A stretch of 64,000 nucleotides of DNA, taken from positions 1 through 64,000 of the forward strand of contig NZ_QRJO01000011.1 of NCBI RefSeq assembly GCF_003471585.1, given 5' to 3'. The stretch is from Collinsella sp. AM18-10 (GTDB lineage Bacteria > Actinomycetota > Coriobacteriia > Coriobacteriales > Coriobacteriaceae). The notes beneath the pieces are model-generated. The model was not told the origin of the DNA and did no database searches. It saw only the letters and a program-made list of their open reading frames with translations. Shown here piece by piece: positions 44,038 to 53,436 of the stretch. Every line of letters starts with the position of its first letter. Position 1 is the stretch's first letter. The translations under genes were made by a program, and so were the position numbers.

Positions 44038-45918
44038 CTAATCCGACGCCTCTTTCAAATACTGTTTCCAGAAATCGATCGAAGTAAAGACATCTCTATA
44101 CGAAGCGTATTCGGTATAAATCTTATCTTTGTTACGCTTGAATTCCTTCTCGGCTTTACGAAAACGACTCCAAACCTCTTTGAATCGCTTCTTATCCATA
44201 TGTCTAATGGCACCCTTTTTATTAGGCATATCTACCACAATAAGCGTGTCAACATCCCTGATTTTACCTGCAGGATAAACCCATCCCGCAGCGTCGATGA
44301 CAGCAACTTTGTCTCTGCGCTTAGCGGAGTCGTTAACAAAACGGTGGCCATTAATGGTCAGATAATCCTTAAATGCCTGGAGCCTAGACCTGTCGCCCCC
44401 AAGGCTCAAATTGCCAAAAGTCAGTTGCGTCAAGTCGACACCCAGTTCTAACGCCTGAGGGATGAGCTGCTCGATGGGAATCAACTGTTCCCTTTCACGA
44501 TTTGCCGCCATAAAGCGGGATTCAGCGACAGGATGAGAAATCCACTCGGGACCTCTCAAAAAATCTTCAAGACCTTTTACGGCAAGAGCAGCTTCATCGT
44601 AATTAAATTTCTTCAAGTCGAGCTCAACTTCACGACGAATCTCATAAAGAAAATCAGAGAGAGGCGCAGCGCCAGTTGTCGCCTGACTGATTAGCGTATT
44701 TCGGCTTACCTGATAACGCTCCACGGCAGCACTATACTTAAACTTAAAGGAATTATGCCAAACGCAAATACCATTCATGGACATGAACTTGGGCTTGCAG
44801 CGAAGCGCGTACTCGGCGTCATCCGAACGAACAAATAAAGGCAAAGGCAGCCCCTCGCGCTCAATCGTTGCGGTAGGTATAACGCAATACCACCAGCCAG
44901 CATACTGTTGGGCAGTGTCCTCATAAAGGCCAGTTGGGGCCTTATATATCTCGGTCTCAACGACATCATGAAGTGAGGTCATATAGCCTGCAGGCTTAAG
45001 GGGAGAAAAAGTTCCCTTAGCAGTAAAGAACCCTAAATCCTCGGTACGCAAATTGGGCTCTTCCAAGCTCATCATGGCACCCGATAAAAAGGCCTCAGCA
45101 TATTCTTCTTTGAGAAGAGAGAGCAGGTTGAAAGTGCGGATAAAACTCTCGGGAAGAACCTCGACATCATCGTCCATCAGAAGAACATGAGTCGCTTTAG
45201 GATTCTGCTCAAGTGACTCAATCATCCCCCGAGCAAAACCACCAGACCCGCCAACATTAGGATTTGGATGAACAGTAACACGCGATGAATCCAGGTTTGC
45301 ACTATTCAGCGAACGGCCATTATCAATAATGTGTACGTGGAAATGATCAGCAATCTCTTCATCAGAATCAAGAATGTTCTTTTGTAAAAGAGATGCGTTA
45401 CGGACAATATAGTCTTCTTTTTTAAACGTAGTAGTTGCAAGCGCTAGCTCAACTGGATGAATATCCAGTTCTTCACAATCGCAATAATAATACGCATTCC
45501 GAATATTAACAGGGCCTTCAGTACTGATATTAAAAGCGTGCAGAATCTCTCCCTCACAAAGGGAGAGTTCGATTTCAGCTGTACTCCATTCATCGGATCG
45601 TTGCAAACTAACCGCAGAGCCATCAATTGTAGAAGGATTCCAAGAATAATTATTTGCATACGTCTGCTGAAGCGTTAAGGCGGAGCCGCAATACTCGATA
45701 TGAAGATAAAACGCCTTTGCAGTAGTGTACTTTCGCCACTTATAAATGGATAGCGCATTAAAATATGTTGTGAAATCAACATTGGTCGATTTCATGATTT
45801 CAATAGCGTCATTCGAAGTTGGAATAACAAGACCCTCCGTTGCCCTATAGCAAAGCAATGGATACTGCAACATCGCATCAGATCCGTTAAAAATCAAATT
45901 TGCAAGTTTAAAATGCAT
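44038..45918 (-). CDS. GlfT2-like galactofuranosyltransferase, copy 2
   Basis: This 626-residue paralogue of the transferase at 40877 has the same layout: beta-rich N-terminus, LALATTTFKKEDY, NPNVGGSGGFARG (219-231), MDDDV (248-252), WWYCVIP, VWHNSF and a helical C-terminal third. The ATG at 45918 has GGATGG seven bases upstream. The copies clearly differ along their length, so this is an old duplication rather than a recent one. Two enzymes may build alternating linkages or act on different acceptors. The gene looks AT-rich compared with the rml genes beside it. Confidence 0.84.
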   Translation of the reverse strand: MHFKLANLIFNGSDAMLQYPLLCYRATEGLVIPTSNDAIEIMKSTNVDFTTYFNALSIYKWRKYTTAKAFYLHIEYCGSALTLQQTYANNYSWNPSTIDGSAVSLQRSDEWSTAEIELSLCEGEILHAFNISTEGPVNIRNAYYYCDCEELDIHPVELALATTTFKKEDYIVRNASLLQKNILDSDEEIADHFHVHIIDNGRSLNSANLDSSRVTVHPNPNVGGSGGFARGMIESLEQNPKATHVLLMDDDVEVLPESFIRTFNLLSLLKEEYAEAFLSGAMMSLEEPNLRTEDLGFFTAKGTFSPLKPAGYMTSLHDVVETEIYKAPTGLYEDTAQQYAGWWYCVIPTATIEREGLPLPLFVRSDDAEYALRCKPKFMSMNGICVWHNSFKFKYSAAVERYQVSRNTLISQATTGAAPLSDFLYEIRREVELDLKKFNYDEAALAVKGLEDFLRGPEWISHPVAESRFMAANREREQLIPIEQLIPQALELGVDLTQLTFGNLSLGGDRSRLQAFKDYLTINGHRFVNDSAKRRDKVAVIDAAGWVYPAGKIRDVDTLIVVDMPNKKGAIRHMDKKRFKEVWSRFRKAEKEFKRNKDKIYTEYASYRDVFTSIDFWKQYLKEASD

Positions 45919-45976
45919 TGAAAACCATCCAAAAAATTCCTGGTGCAACTTGGCAAAATGGCATAAATGCCCATGG

Positions 45977-46017
45977 CATTGTTTGCATTCTCACTGATTT
46001 TAAGAATGCAAACAATG
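45977..46017 (-). terminator. Long hairpin after rmlC-rmlD, probable terminator
   Basis: CATTGTTTGCATTC (45977-45990) pairs perfectly over 14 bases with GAATGCAAACAATG (46004-46017) around a 13-base loop. It lies 13 bases after the rmlC-rmlD stop on the minus strand. The following sequence has no T-run, so it may be a processing or mRNA-stability element rather than a terminator. Confidence 0.5.
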
Positions 46018-46029
46018 TACTAAAGGCAT

Positions 46030-47478
46030 CTAATCAAAATGAAGTTTTAGCTCTTCCTCCCAGTCGGGCATTCGGAAGCCGACCGACTCGAGCTTGGAAA
46101 GGTCGAGCGCGGAGTGGACCGGGCGCGGGGCGATGGGGCCCTCGGCACTCGCGTAGTAGTCGGCGGTCGAAACCGGCACGACCCTGTCGCCGTTGCCGTT
46201 GGCGGCCTCGAAGACGGCGCGGGCGATGTCCGCCCAGCTCTTCACGGCGCCGGAGCCGGTGCAGTCGTAGGTACCGTAGGGGGCGTGCGTCCCCAGCACG
46301 TGGAAGATGGCCTCGGCCATGTCGCGCGTGAAGGTCAGGCGGCCCAGCTGGTCGTCGACGACCGTGACCTGCGCGAGCCCGTCCTCCGGGTCGGCGACGC
46401 GGTCGGACAGGCACTTCATCGTCTTGACGAAGTTGTGTCCCTCGCCGATGACCCAGGAGCTGCGCATGATGTAGTGGCGCGGGCACCCGGCCACGGCGAT
46501 GTCGCCGGCGGCCTTGGTCTGGCCGTAGACGGACAGCGGGGAGAACGGCTCGTCCTCGTCGTGGACCTCGGCCGTGCCGTCGAAGACGTAGTCGGAGGAC
46601 ACGTGGACGAGCGTGATCCCGTGCCCGGCGCAGACGCGGGCGAGAAGGGCGGGGCCGGTCGCGTTGGCCTTCCAGGCGATGACACGGCCCTCGGGGGTCT
46701 CCGCTTTATCCACGGCCGTGTAGGCGCCGCAGTTGATCACGGTGCCGTAGAGCGACCAGTCGTACTGGGAGTAGGCCTCCGGGTCGGACATGTCGAAGGT
46801 GTCGATGTCGCAGAAGTCGAAGTCCTTGGCGACGCCGCGCTCCTCGGCGAGCGCGCGCACCGCGCGGCCCAGCTGGCCGTAGCAGCCGGTGACGAGGGTG
46901 CGCTTCGGCGCCATGGGGACGACGTCCCTGAGCATCGGGTGGTTGAGGTCGGCCTCGGAGACGGTGGCCTGGTCCAGCGGGATCGGCCACTGGATGGCGA
47001 GCTCGGGGTCGGCGAGGTTCACGAAGGTGTAGGTCCTCTTGAGCTCGAGCGACCAGTGGGCGTCCACCAGGTAGGTGTAGGCGGTGCCGTCCTCCAGGGC
47101 CTGGAAGGAGTTGCCCACGCCGCGCGGGACGTAGATGGCCTTGGAGGGGTCCAGGGTGCAGGTGAACACCTTGCCGAAGGTCTCGCTGCCCTCGCGCAGG
47201 TCCACCCAGGCGCCGAAGACCGAGCCGCGGGCCACGGAGATGAACTTGTCCCAGGGCTCGGCGTGGATGCCGCGGGTGACGCCGCGGCTGTCGTTGTAGG
47301 AGACGTTGTTCTGGACGACGCGGAGGTCCGGGATGCCCAGGGCGCACATCTTGGCGCGCTGCCAGTTCTCCTTGAACCAGCCGCGCGAGTCGCCGTGGAC
47401 GGCGAGGTCGACGACCATCAGGCCCTCTATGCCGGTCTCGGCGGCGGAGAGGTCCTTCTCGAATGCGATGTCTGCCAT
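46030..47478 (-). CDS. rmlC/rmlD: dTDP-4-dehydrorhamnose 3,5-epimerase - dTDP-4-dehydrorhamnose reductase fusion
   Basis: One 482-residue protein carries the last two steps of dTDP-L-rhamnose synthesis. The RmlC cupin (1-190) has RGIHAEPWDKFISV with catalytic His72. The RmlD reductase (194-482) has TGCYGQLGR (197-205), HVSSDYVFDG and the catalytic Tyr318/Lys322 in YGQTK. The fusion guarantees equal amounts of both enzymes. The ATG has a GAGGGG site several bases upstream. The DNA is very GC-rich compared with flanking transferases. It ends the rmlA-rmlB-rmlC/D run. Confidence 0.93.
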   Translation of the reverse strand: MADIAFEKDLSAAETGIEGLMVVDLAVHGDSRGWFKENWQRAKMCALGIPDLRVVQNNVSYNDSRGVTRGIHAEPWDKFISVARGSVFGAWVDLREGSETFGKVFTCTLDPSKAIYVPRGVGNSFQALEDGTAYTYLVDAHWSLELKRTYTFVNLADPELAIQWPIPLDQATVSEADLNHPMLRDVVPMAPKRTLVTGCYGQLGRAVRALAEERGVAKDFDFCDIDTFDMSDPEAYSQYDWSLYGTVINCGAYTAVDKAETPEGRVIAWKANATGPALLARVCAGHGITLVHVSSDYVFDGTAEVHDEDEPFSPLSVYGQTKAAGDIAVAGCPRHYIMRSSWVIGEGHNFVKTMKCLSDRVADPEDGLAQVTVVDDQLGRLTFTRDMAEAIFHVLGTHAPYGTYDCTGSGAVKSWADIARAVFEAANGNGDRVVPVSTADYYASAEGPIAPRPVHSALDLSKLESVGFRMPDWEEELKLHFD

Positions 47479-47492
47479 AGATCTATCCCCTC

Positions 47493-48539
<1,047 letters not shown>

Positions 48540-49439
48540 TTAGTACTCGCGCGGGCTGTTGACGATCTCGCCGGCGGCGACCTTCTTGAGGTGCCGGCCG
48601 TAGACCGACTTGCCGTAGGCCCTCGCGGCCTCCTCGAGCTCGGCGGTCGTGATCCAGCCGTTCTCCCAGGCGATCTCCTCGGGCACGGACACGGGAAGGT
48701 CCTGGGAGTGCTCCACGGCGCGGACGAACTCAGCGGCCTCATGCAGGCTCTCCATGGTGCCGGTGTCGAGCCACGCGTACCCGCGGCCGAGGGTGACCAC
48801 GGACAGCGTCCCCTCCTCCAGGTACATCCGGTTGAGGTCGGTGATCTCCAGCTCGCCTCGGGCCGAGGGCCTGACCTCGTGGGCCTTGGCGGCGACGTCG
48901 CCCGGGTAGAAGTACAGGCCGGTGACGGCGTAGGAGCTCTTGGGCTGGGCGGGCTTCTCCTCGATGGAGACGGCACGGCCCTCGCCGTCGAACTCCACGA
49001 CGCCGAAGCGCTCGGGGTCGTCCACGTGGTAGCCGAAGACCGTGGCGCGGCCCGACTCGGCGTTCTGGACGGCGCGCGTCAGGTGGCGCGACAGACCGTT
49101 GCCGTAGAAGATGTTGTCGCCGAGGACGAGGGCGCACGGCTCGCCGTCGATGAAGTCCTCGCCGATGGTGAAGGCCTGGGCCAGGCCGTCGGGGCTCGGC
49201 TGCTCGGCGTAGGAGAGGTTCACGCCGTAGCGCGAGCCGTCCCCGAGCAGGCGCTCGAAGTTGGGCAGGTCGGTCGGCGTGGAGATGACCAGGATGTCCC
49301 GGATGCCCGCCAGCATGAGGGTGGACAGCGGGTAGTAGATCATGGGCTTGTCGTAGACCGGCAGCAGCTGCTTGGAGGTCACGAGCGTGAGCGGGTACAG
49401 GCGGGTGCCGGACCCGCCGGCGAGGATGATGCCTTTCAT
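48540..49439 (-). CDS. rmlA: Glucose-1-phosphate thymidylyltransferase
   Basis: RmlA makes dTDP-glucose from dTTP and glucose 1-phosphate. The 299-residue protein begins [39 protein letters not shown], the family signature, with [10 protein letters not shown] and [13 protein letters not shown] later. It is first of the GC-rich rml set and starts 16 bases after the GT2 gene stop. Confidence 0.96.
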   Translation of the reverse strand: MKGIILAGGSGTRLYPLTLVTSKQLLPVYDKPMIYYPLSTLMLAGIRDILVISTPTDLPNFERLLGDGSRYGVNLSYAEQPSPDGLAQAFTIGEDFIDGEPCALVLGDNIFYGNGLSRHLTRAVQNAESGRATVFGYHVDDPERFGVVEFDGEGRAVSIEEKPAQPKSSYAVTGLYFYPGDVAAKAHEVRPSARGELEITDLNRMYLEEGTLSVVTLGRGYAWLDTGTMESLHEAAEFVRAVEHSQDLPVSVPEEIAWENGWITTAELEEAARAYGKSVYGRHLKKVAAGEIVNSPREY

Positions 49440-49455
49440 TCAATCACTTCCAAAG

Positions 49456-50271
49456 TCAGTGAACGGAAAAATAAATCCGTTTAGCAATGTTCCTGATTGA
49501 GAGCGACAATTTACGAGCGGTTAAATCAACCGACGATATATTGATACCATCGAGTGAACAGATTGCTCGCACAAAATCAAACTCATCGCGTTTCAATTGC
49601 TCTTTTTTATCCTTAAAAAGTGAGTTCGTAGTAGATTCGTTACACACTCTAAAATAGGAATAAATTGAGTCTAGATAGCAGACATCACCATTAAGTGATA
49701 GACGAATCCAATACTCCCAATCAGGGGAGTAACACAAAGAATCATTAAAGGGTCCAACCTTTTGCCAGCAATCTCTACGAAACATGACATTAGAAGGCTC
49801 TCCATAAATATTATGAGTTCGAAATGTCTTGCGGGCAAAATCAGAGCCTTTTAAAACCATATCCCGCTTAAAAGGTCTCCTCTTCATTGTAATGGCACCA
49901 TTCGAGTCAATAACACATGAAGCGCTGAAGCAGAGGGAGCACTTTGGATTAGCATCCAGTGCTGCAACCTCAGACTCAAGAGCCCCGGGTAACAAAATAT
50001 CATCCTGAAAGAGGAAATGAATATACTCGCCAGAAGATTTCTCAATGGCATTATTCCAGTTTCCAACAAGACCGAGATTACTGGCGTTTCTAAAAACCTT
50101 AATTCGAGAATCCGTTAGCTTGGAAACAATCTCAAATGTTCCATCAGTTGACTGATCATCGAAAATTAATAATTCGAAATCGCGGAAAGACTGGCTTAAC
50201 ACCGAATCAATTGCCTTCAAAATGTACTTAGCACCATTAAAACAAGGCATCAACACACTAACTTTAGGCAT
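49456..50271 (-). CDS. GT2 family glycosyltransferase
   Basis: The protein begins KVSVLMPCFNGAKYILKAIDSVLSQSFRDFELLIFDDQSTDGT, a classical GT-A start, and has the metal-binding LFQDDILLPGA and a YSPDWEYWIRLS acceptor-side motif. It has no transmembrane segments (271 residues). The ATG at 50271 has AAGGAGG six bases upstream; the longer frame would lie within the upstream gene. The start overlaps the end of the GtrB-like gene by eight bases. It may be the rhamnosyl or other backbone transferase, but the specificity is unknown. Confidence 0.88.
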   Translation of the reverse strand: MPKVSVLMPCFNGAKYILKAIDSVLSQSFRDFELLIFDDQSTDGTFEIVSKLTDSRIKVFRNASNLGLVGNWNNAIEKSSGEYIHFLFQDDILLPGALESEVAALDANPKCSLCFSASCVIDSNGAITMKRRPFKRDMVLKGSDFARKTFRTHNIYGEPSNVMFRRDCWQKVGPFNDSLCYSPDWEYWIRLSLNGDVCYLDSIYSYFRVCNESTTNSLFKDKKEQLKRDEFDFVRAICSLDGINISSVDLTARKLSLSIRNIAKRIYFSVH

Positions 50272-51244
50272 CCTTGTCCTCCTTATCGGACAAAAATTCC
50301 TCAATAAAATAGCGAGGACGATGCTTCGTCTCCATATAAGTCTTTCCAACGTACTCGCCGATGACACCCAAAGCCAAAAGTTGGAGTCCGCCAAGACACC
50401 AAATTGACATAATAATGCTTGTCCAGCCAACTTGTACATCGCCAATAAAATGACCAATTAAAAGATATACAAGTGCAAATAAACTAAAAATAGAAATGAT
50501 TAAACCGGTGAGAGTAATTATCCTAATCGGTTTAGTACTAAAAGACGTTATACCTTCAAAAGCAAATGACAACATTTTACCGAGCGTGTATTTAGATTCG
50601 CCGGCAAACCTTTTCCCTCGCGAATAATAGACGCAGCAAGATTTGAAACCAACTAAAGGAACCAAACCACGAAGAAATAGATTAACCTCACGGAATTGAG
50701 ACAATGCAAGAACAGCACGCTTGGACATCAATCTATAGTCAGCATGGTTATAAACAGCATCGACACCCAGCGAAGACTGTAAGCGATAAAAAGATTGTGC
50801 GGTAAAACGTTTTAGAAAGGAATCGCTAGAACGATCATTTCGTACACCATATACAACTTCATAGCCTTCGCGAGCTCTTGAAACCATTTCATCAAGCGCA
50901 TTGATGTCATCTTGTAAATCAGCGTCCATCGATGCTATTAAATCAGCAAACTCCGCTGCCTTGTGTAACCCAGAAAGTAAAGCCTTCTGATGGCCACAAT
51001 TCCTAGAAAGCTTAAGCCCACAGAATAAGGAATTAGATTGATGAAGACTTTCGATGATCTCCCAAGTCTTATCGGATGACCCATCGTCAACTAACAAAAC
51101 CTTACTGTTCGCATTAATCTGAGACAATTTTACTAAAGTGGAAAACTTCTCAAAAAGCCTTTTAGAGGTTTCCCGCAAAACGCTCTCCTCGTTATAACAA
51201 GGAACCACGAGATAGAGAATCGGCAATATGTCCATCTTTGTCAT
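50264..51244 (-). CDS. GtrB-like undecaprenyl-phosphate glycosyltransferase
   Basis: This GT2 enzyme with two C-terminal transmembrane helices (about 229-252 and 263-287) fits the GtrB/YkcC family. That family moves a sugar from a nucleotide donor to undecaprenyl phosphate on the inner face. Motifs are LVVPCYNEE, LLVDDGSSDKTW, ASMDADLQDD and GESKYTLGKMLSFAFEGITSFSTKPIR. The ATG at 51244 is preferred with AGG upstream; a GTG five codons earlier overlaps the gtrA stop. It is adjacent to a GtrA flippase gene and a multi-spanning transferase. Confidence 0.88.
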   Translation of the reverse strand: MTKMDILPILYLVVPCYNEESVLRETSKRLFEKFSTLVKLSQINANSKVLLVDDGSSDKTWEIIESLHQSNSLFCGLKLSRNCGHQKALLSGLHKAAEFADLIASMDADLQDDINALDEMVSRAREGYEVVYGVRNDRSSDSFLKRFTAQSFYRLQSSLGVDAVYNHADYRLMSKRAVLALSQFREVNLFLRGLVPLVGFKSCCVYYSRGKRFAGESKYTLGKMLSFAFEGITSFSTKPIRIITLTGLIISIFSLFALVYLLIGHFIGDVQVGWTSIIMSIWCLGGLQLLALGVIGEYVGKTYMETKHRPRYFIEEFLSDKEDKDA

Positions 51245-51255
51245 GCAAGCACCTA

Positions 51256-51648
51256 TCACTTAAATGCCCAATACTTACTTAAAATATAATTAAGAGGATA
51301 AGTTACAAACAAGTTAAGCAGTGGACCAAGAATAGAAGAAATTCCAAGCACACTAACCCAAAAGTACAAAAGGATGTTGTTGATAATCAATCCAGTAAAA
51401 GCACTCGAAGCAAGCAGCTTGGAAAAACTTGAAATAAGTGAACTCAAATCCGATCTCTCATTATCAAAAACAAATTTATTGTTCCAATAGAAGGAATTGA
51501 TGACACCAGCAAAATATGAAACTATATTGGCGACAATATAGTTCACTCCAATAAAAAGGAGTGCCGCGTAGACTAAGTAAGAAACGATTGTATTTGAAAG
51601 TCCAACAATCGAAAACTTCAGAAATTGAATCACCGAATCTCGTTTCAT
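51256..51648 (-). CDS. GtrA-family membrane protein (putative lipid-linked sugar flippase)
   Basis: The 130-residue protein has four hydrophobic segments and the GtrA pattern FLKFSIVGLSNTIVSYLVYAALLF, SYFAGVINSFYWNNKFVF, and FVTYPLNYILSKYWAFK. GtrA proteins are thought to flip undecaprenyl-phosphate sugars. The ATG at 51648 has AAGGG upstream. It sits between the GtrB-like gene and the multi-spanning transferase, completing a three-component glycosylation set. Confidence 0.88.
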   Translation of the reverse strand: MKRDSVIQFLKFSIVGLSNTIVSYLVYAALLFIGVNYIVANIVSYFAGVINSFYWNNKFVFDNERSDLSSLISSFSKLLASSAFTGLIINNILLYFWVSVLGISSILGPLLNLFVTYPLNYILSKYWAFK

Positions 51649-51668
51649 TAAAGACCCTTTTCCCACTG

Positions 51669-53294
51669 TTATCTATAAAGGACATAAACAAAACAAGAGG
51701 TTCCATCATCGATTTGAGTATATCCGGGCAGTTTTTTAAAACCACTATATCCTAGTTCATCTTTCAGTTGAGAAAGAACCTCTTCTTCGCAGTCGTGATT
51801 ATTCATGTAAACAACCAGATCATCAGAATCAATATAATTTCTATCGCAAAAACTGCTAATAGCTTTCTGATCAGGAATCAGCGCATGAATGCGAGACAAT
51901 TTGGCAACTTCTAATAGCTTCGCAGTGAGCTGATAGTAATCATAAGAGACAAAGAGCCCCGTTGAACCCGCGTACTTCTCTACTGCGGCTTCATTGTCAG
52001 CAGATTTCGGATATAAATACAAAGCATTGGAAGAAAAGAAAACAGAATCTGCAGCAATAATTGCGCAAACAAATACAACAGAAACTAAAATAGTGCCCCG
52101 AAAATTGAAATCAGTATTATTTCTATAGCGAATTTGCAAATATCTAAATAGATACAAGAACATTCCAAATCCAAATAACAGTAATCCTGGATATGCTAAG
52201 CATATGTATCTTGACGAAGTAAAAGGAGATACATAGCAAGCTGTGACGTAAAAAACAAGGGATGAATTAAATAATAAAACTATATAAATCGACTCAGGAT
52301 GCTCACGATTAATTTTTTTATTCCATAGTAAGTAGAAACAAAGGGCAATTGACAAACAGAAGCTGGCAATCAAAAGAAGCCTTGATCCGAAGAACAAATC
52401 AACGGACGACGAACCTAGAAATTGCCAAATTCGTCTAAGTAATACCATTACCCCTGATTGCGATGAGGCCGATTCGACATAGTGATTCCCAAACATGTTG
52501 CTTAATGCTGGAGGAAATATGATAAATGACAGACAAACCGATAAGACAATCGTGACTCCATATTTAAAGGAGAACATCCACCCTTTTCTTGCCCAAAAAT
52601 AAATACTAAAAAAACAGGAAACAAAAAAGAGATAAATATAGAAATAGAAGTGGGTTAAAAACCCCAATAAAGAAATAACAAATAGGCGGAAATAAACCGA
52701 TCGATTGGCGAAAGCAACATTAAACATATCGTATAACGTATCAAGAAATGCTAGGGCAAGTGTCACCAATAACAGATACATTCGAATGTAGGTCACTAGA
52801 TTTAACGCTATGGGACTGAAAGCCCAAAGTGCCATTAAAATTAGAGCGACTGGCTTACTCTGAAACACTTTGTAAGAAAGCTTAAATAAAAATACTAAAC
52901 TGAGTGAATAGAAACATAGATTAGGAACCAAGCCAAACCATTTGCTAAATTCATTCGGAAACAGTGAGCAAACGGTATGAATAATGAAAAAATAGAGAGG
53001 AGGATGTGCGTCATTACTCAGATTATATAAAACCGAATCAAACCGAAACACATGCCCTGTATCAACTGTCAAATAAGACTGAATGAACGTAGGATCCATC
53101 CAGTTGGCATCCATATTGTTTTCCCAAAAAATATGTGGAAAATAAAAACTATTCGAGAGGCCGAAAGTCCACAGCTCGTCAACATGAAACCCTGTTTTCA
53201 AATTGCAATAATAAATTGCGACTAATAACGCAGCCACAAACATTACAGCAAATAAAACGCCATAAGACTTGCATCGTTTTGCACATGAATTCAT
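51669..53294 (-). CDS. Multi-spanning GT-C glycosyltransferase (GtrC-like)
   Basis: The 541-residue protein has about eleven to twelve hydrophobic segments and a C-terminal extracytoplasmic part. A GT-C signature lies in the first outer loop: FHVDELWTFG with Asp39-Glu40, then AHPPLYFFIIH. Such enzymes use lipid-phosphate sugars outside the membrane. Together with GtrA and GtrB it should add a side-chain sugar to an exported polymer or protein. The gene is AT-rich compared with housekeeping genes. A hairpin lies upstream at 53330-53359. Confidence 0.8.
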   Translation of the reverse strand: MNSCAKRCKSYGVLFAVMFVAALLVAIYYCNLKTGFHVDELWTFGLSNSFYFPHIFWENNMDANWMDPTFIQSYLTVDTGHVFRFDSVLYNLSNDAHPPLYFFIIHTVCSLFPNEFSKWFGLVPNLCFYSLSLVFLFKLSYKVFQSKPVALILMALWAFSPIALNLVTYIRMYLLLVTLALAFLDTLYDMFNVAFANRSVYFRLFVISLLGFLTHFYFYIYLFFVSCFFSIYFWARKGWMFSFKYGVTIVLSVCLSFIIFPPALSNMFGNHYVESASSQSGVMVLLRRIWQFLGSSSVDLFFGSRLLLIASFCLSIALCFYLLWNKKINREHPESIYIVLLFNSSLVFYVTACYVSPFTSSRYICLAYPGLLLFGFGMFLYLFRYLQIRYRNNTDFNFRGTILVSVVFVCAIIAADSVFFSSNALYLYPKSADNEAAVEKYAGSTGLFVSYDYYQLTAKLLEVAKLSRIHALIPDQKAISSFCDRNYIDSDDLVVYMNNHDCEEEVLSQLKDELGYSGFKKLPGYTQIDDGTSCFVYVLYR

Positions 53295-53329
53295 AAACGA
53301 GTCCCTACAATTAATTAGTAGCTAAACTA

Positions 53330-53359
53330 AAGGAGTTTACGAAAAATCATAAACTCCTT
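53330..53359 (-). terminator. Terminator-like hairpin after the ChW/GT80-like gene
   Basis: AAGGAGTTTA and TAAACTCCTT form a perfect ten-base stem with a ten-base loop in the 142-base gap. On the minus strand TTAGTTTAG follows. It separates the secreted ChW genes from the glycosyltransferase genes. No promoter could be assigned in the same gap. Confidence 0.6.
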
Positions 53360-53436
53360 CAAGATTAAACTAATACAGTTGGACTAAACCACTGAATTAC
53401 TGCAATAGCGGATAGATGATAGACTTACATCACTTA

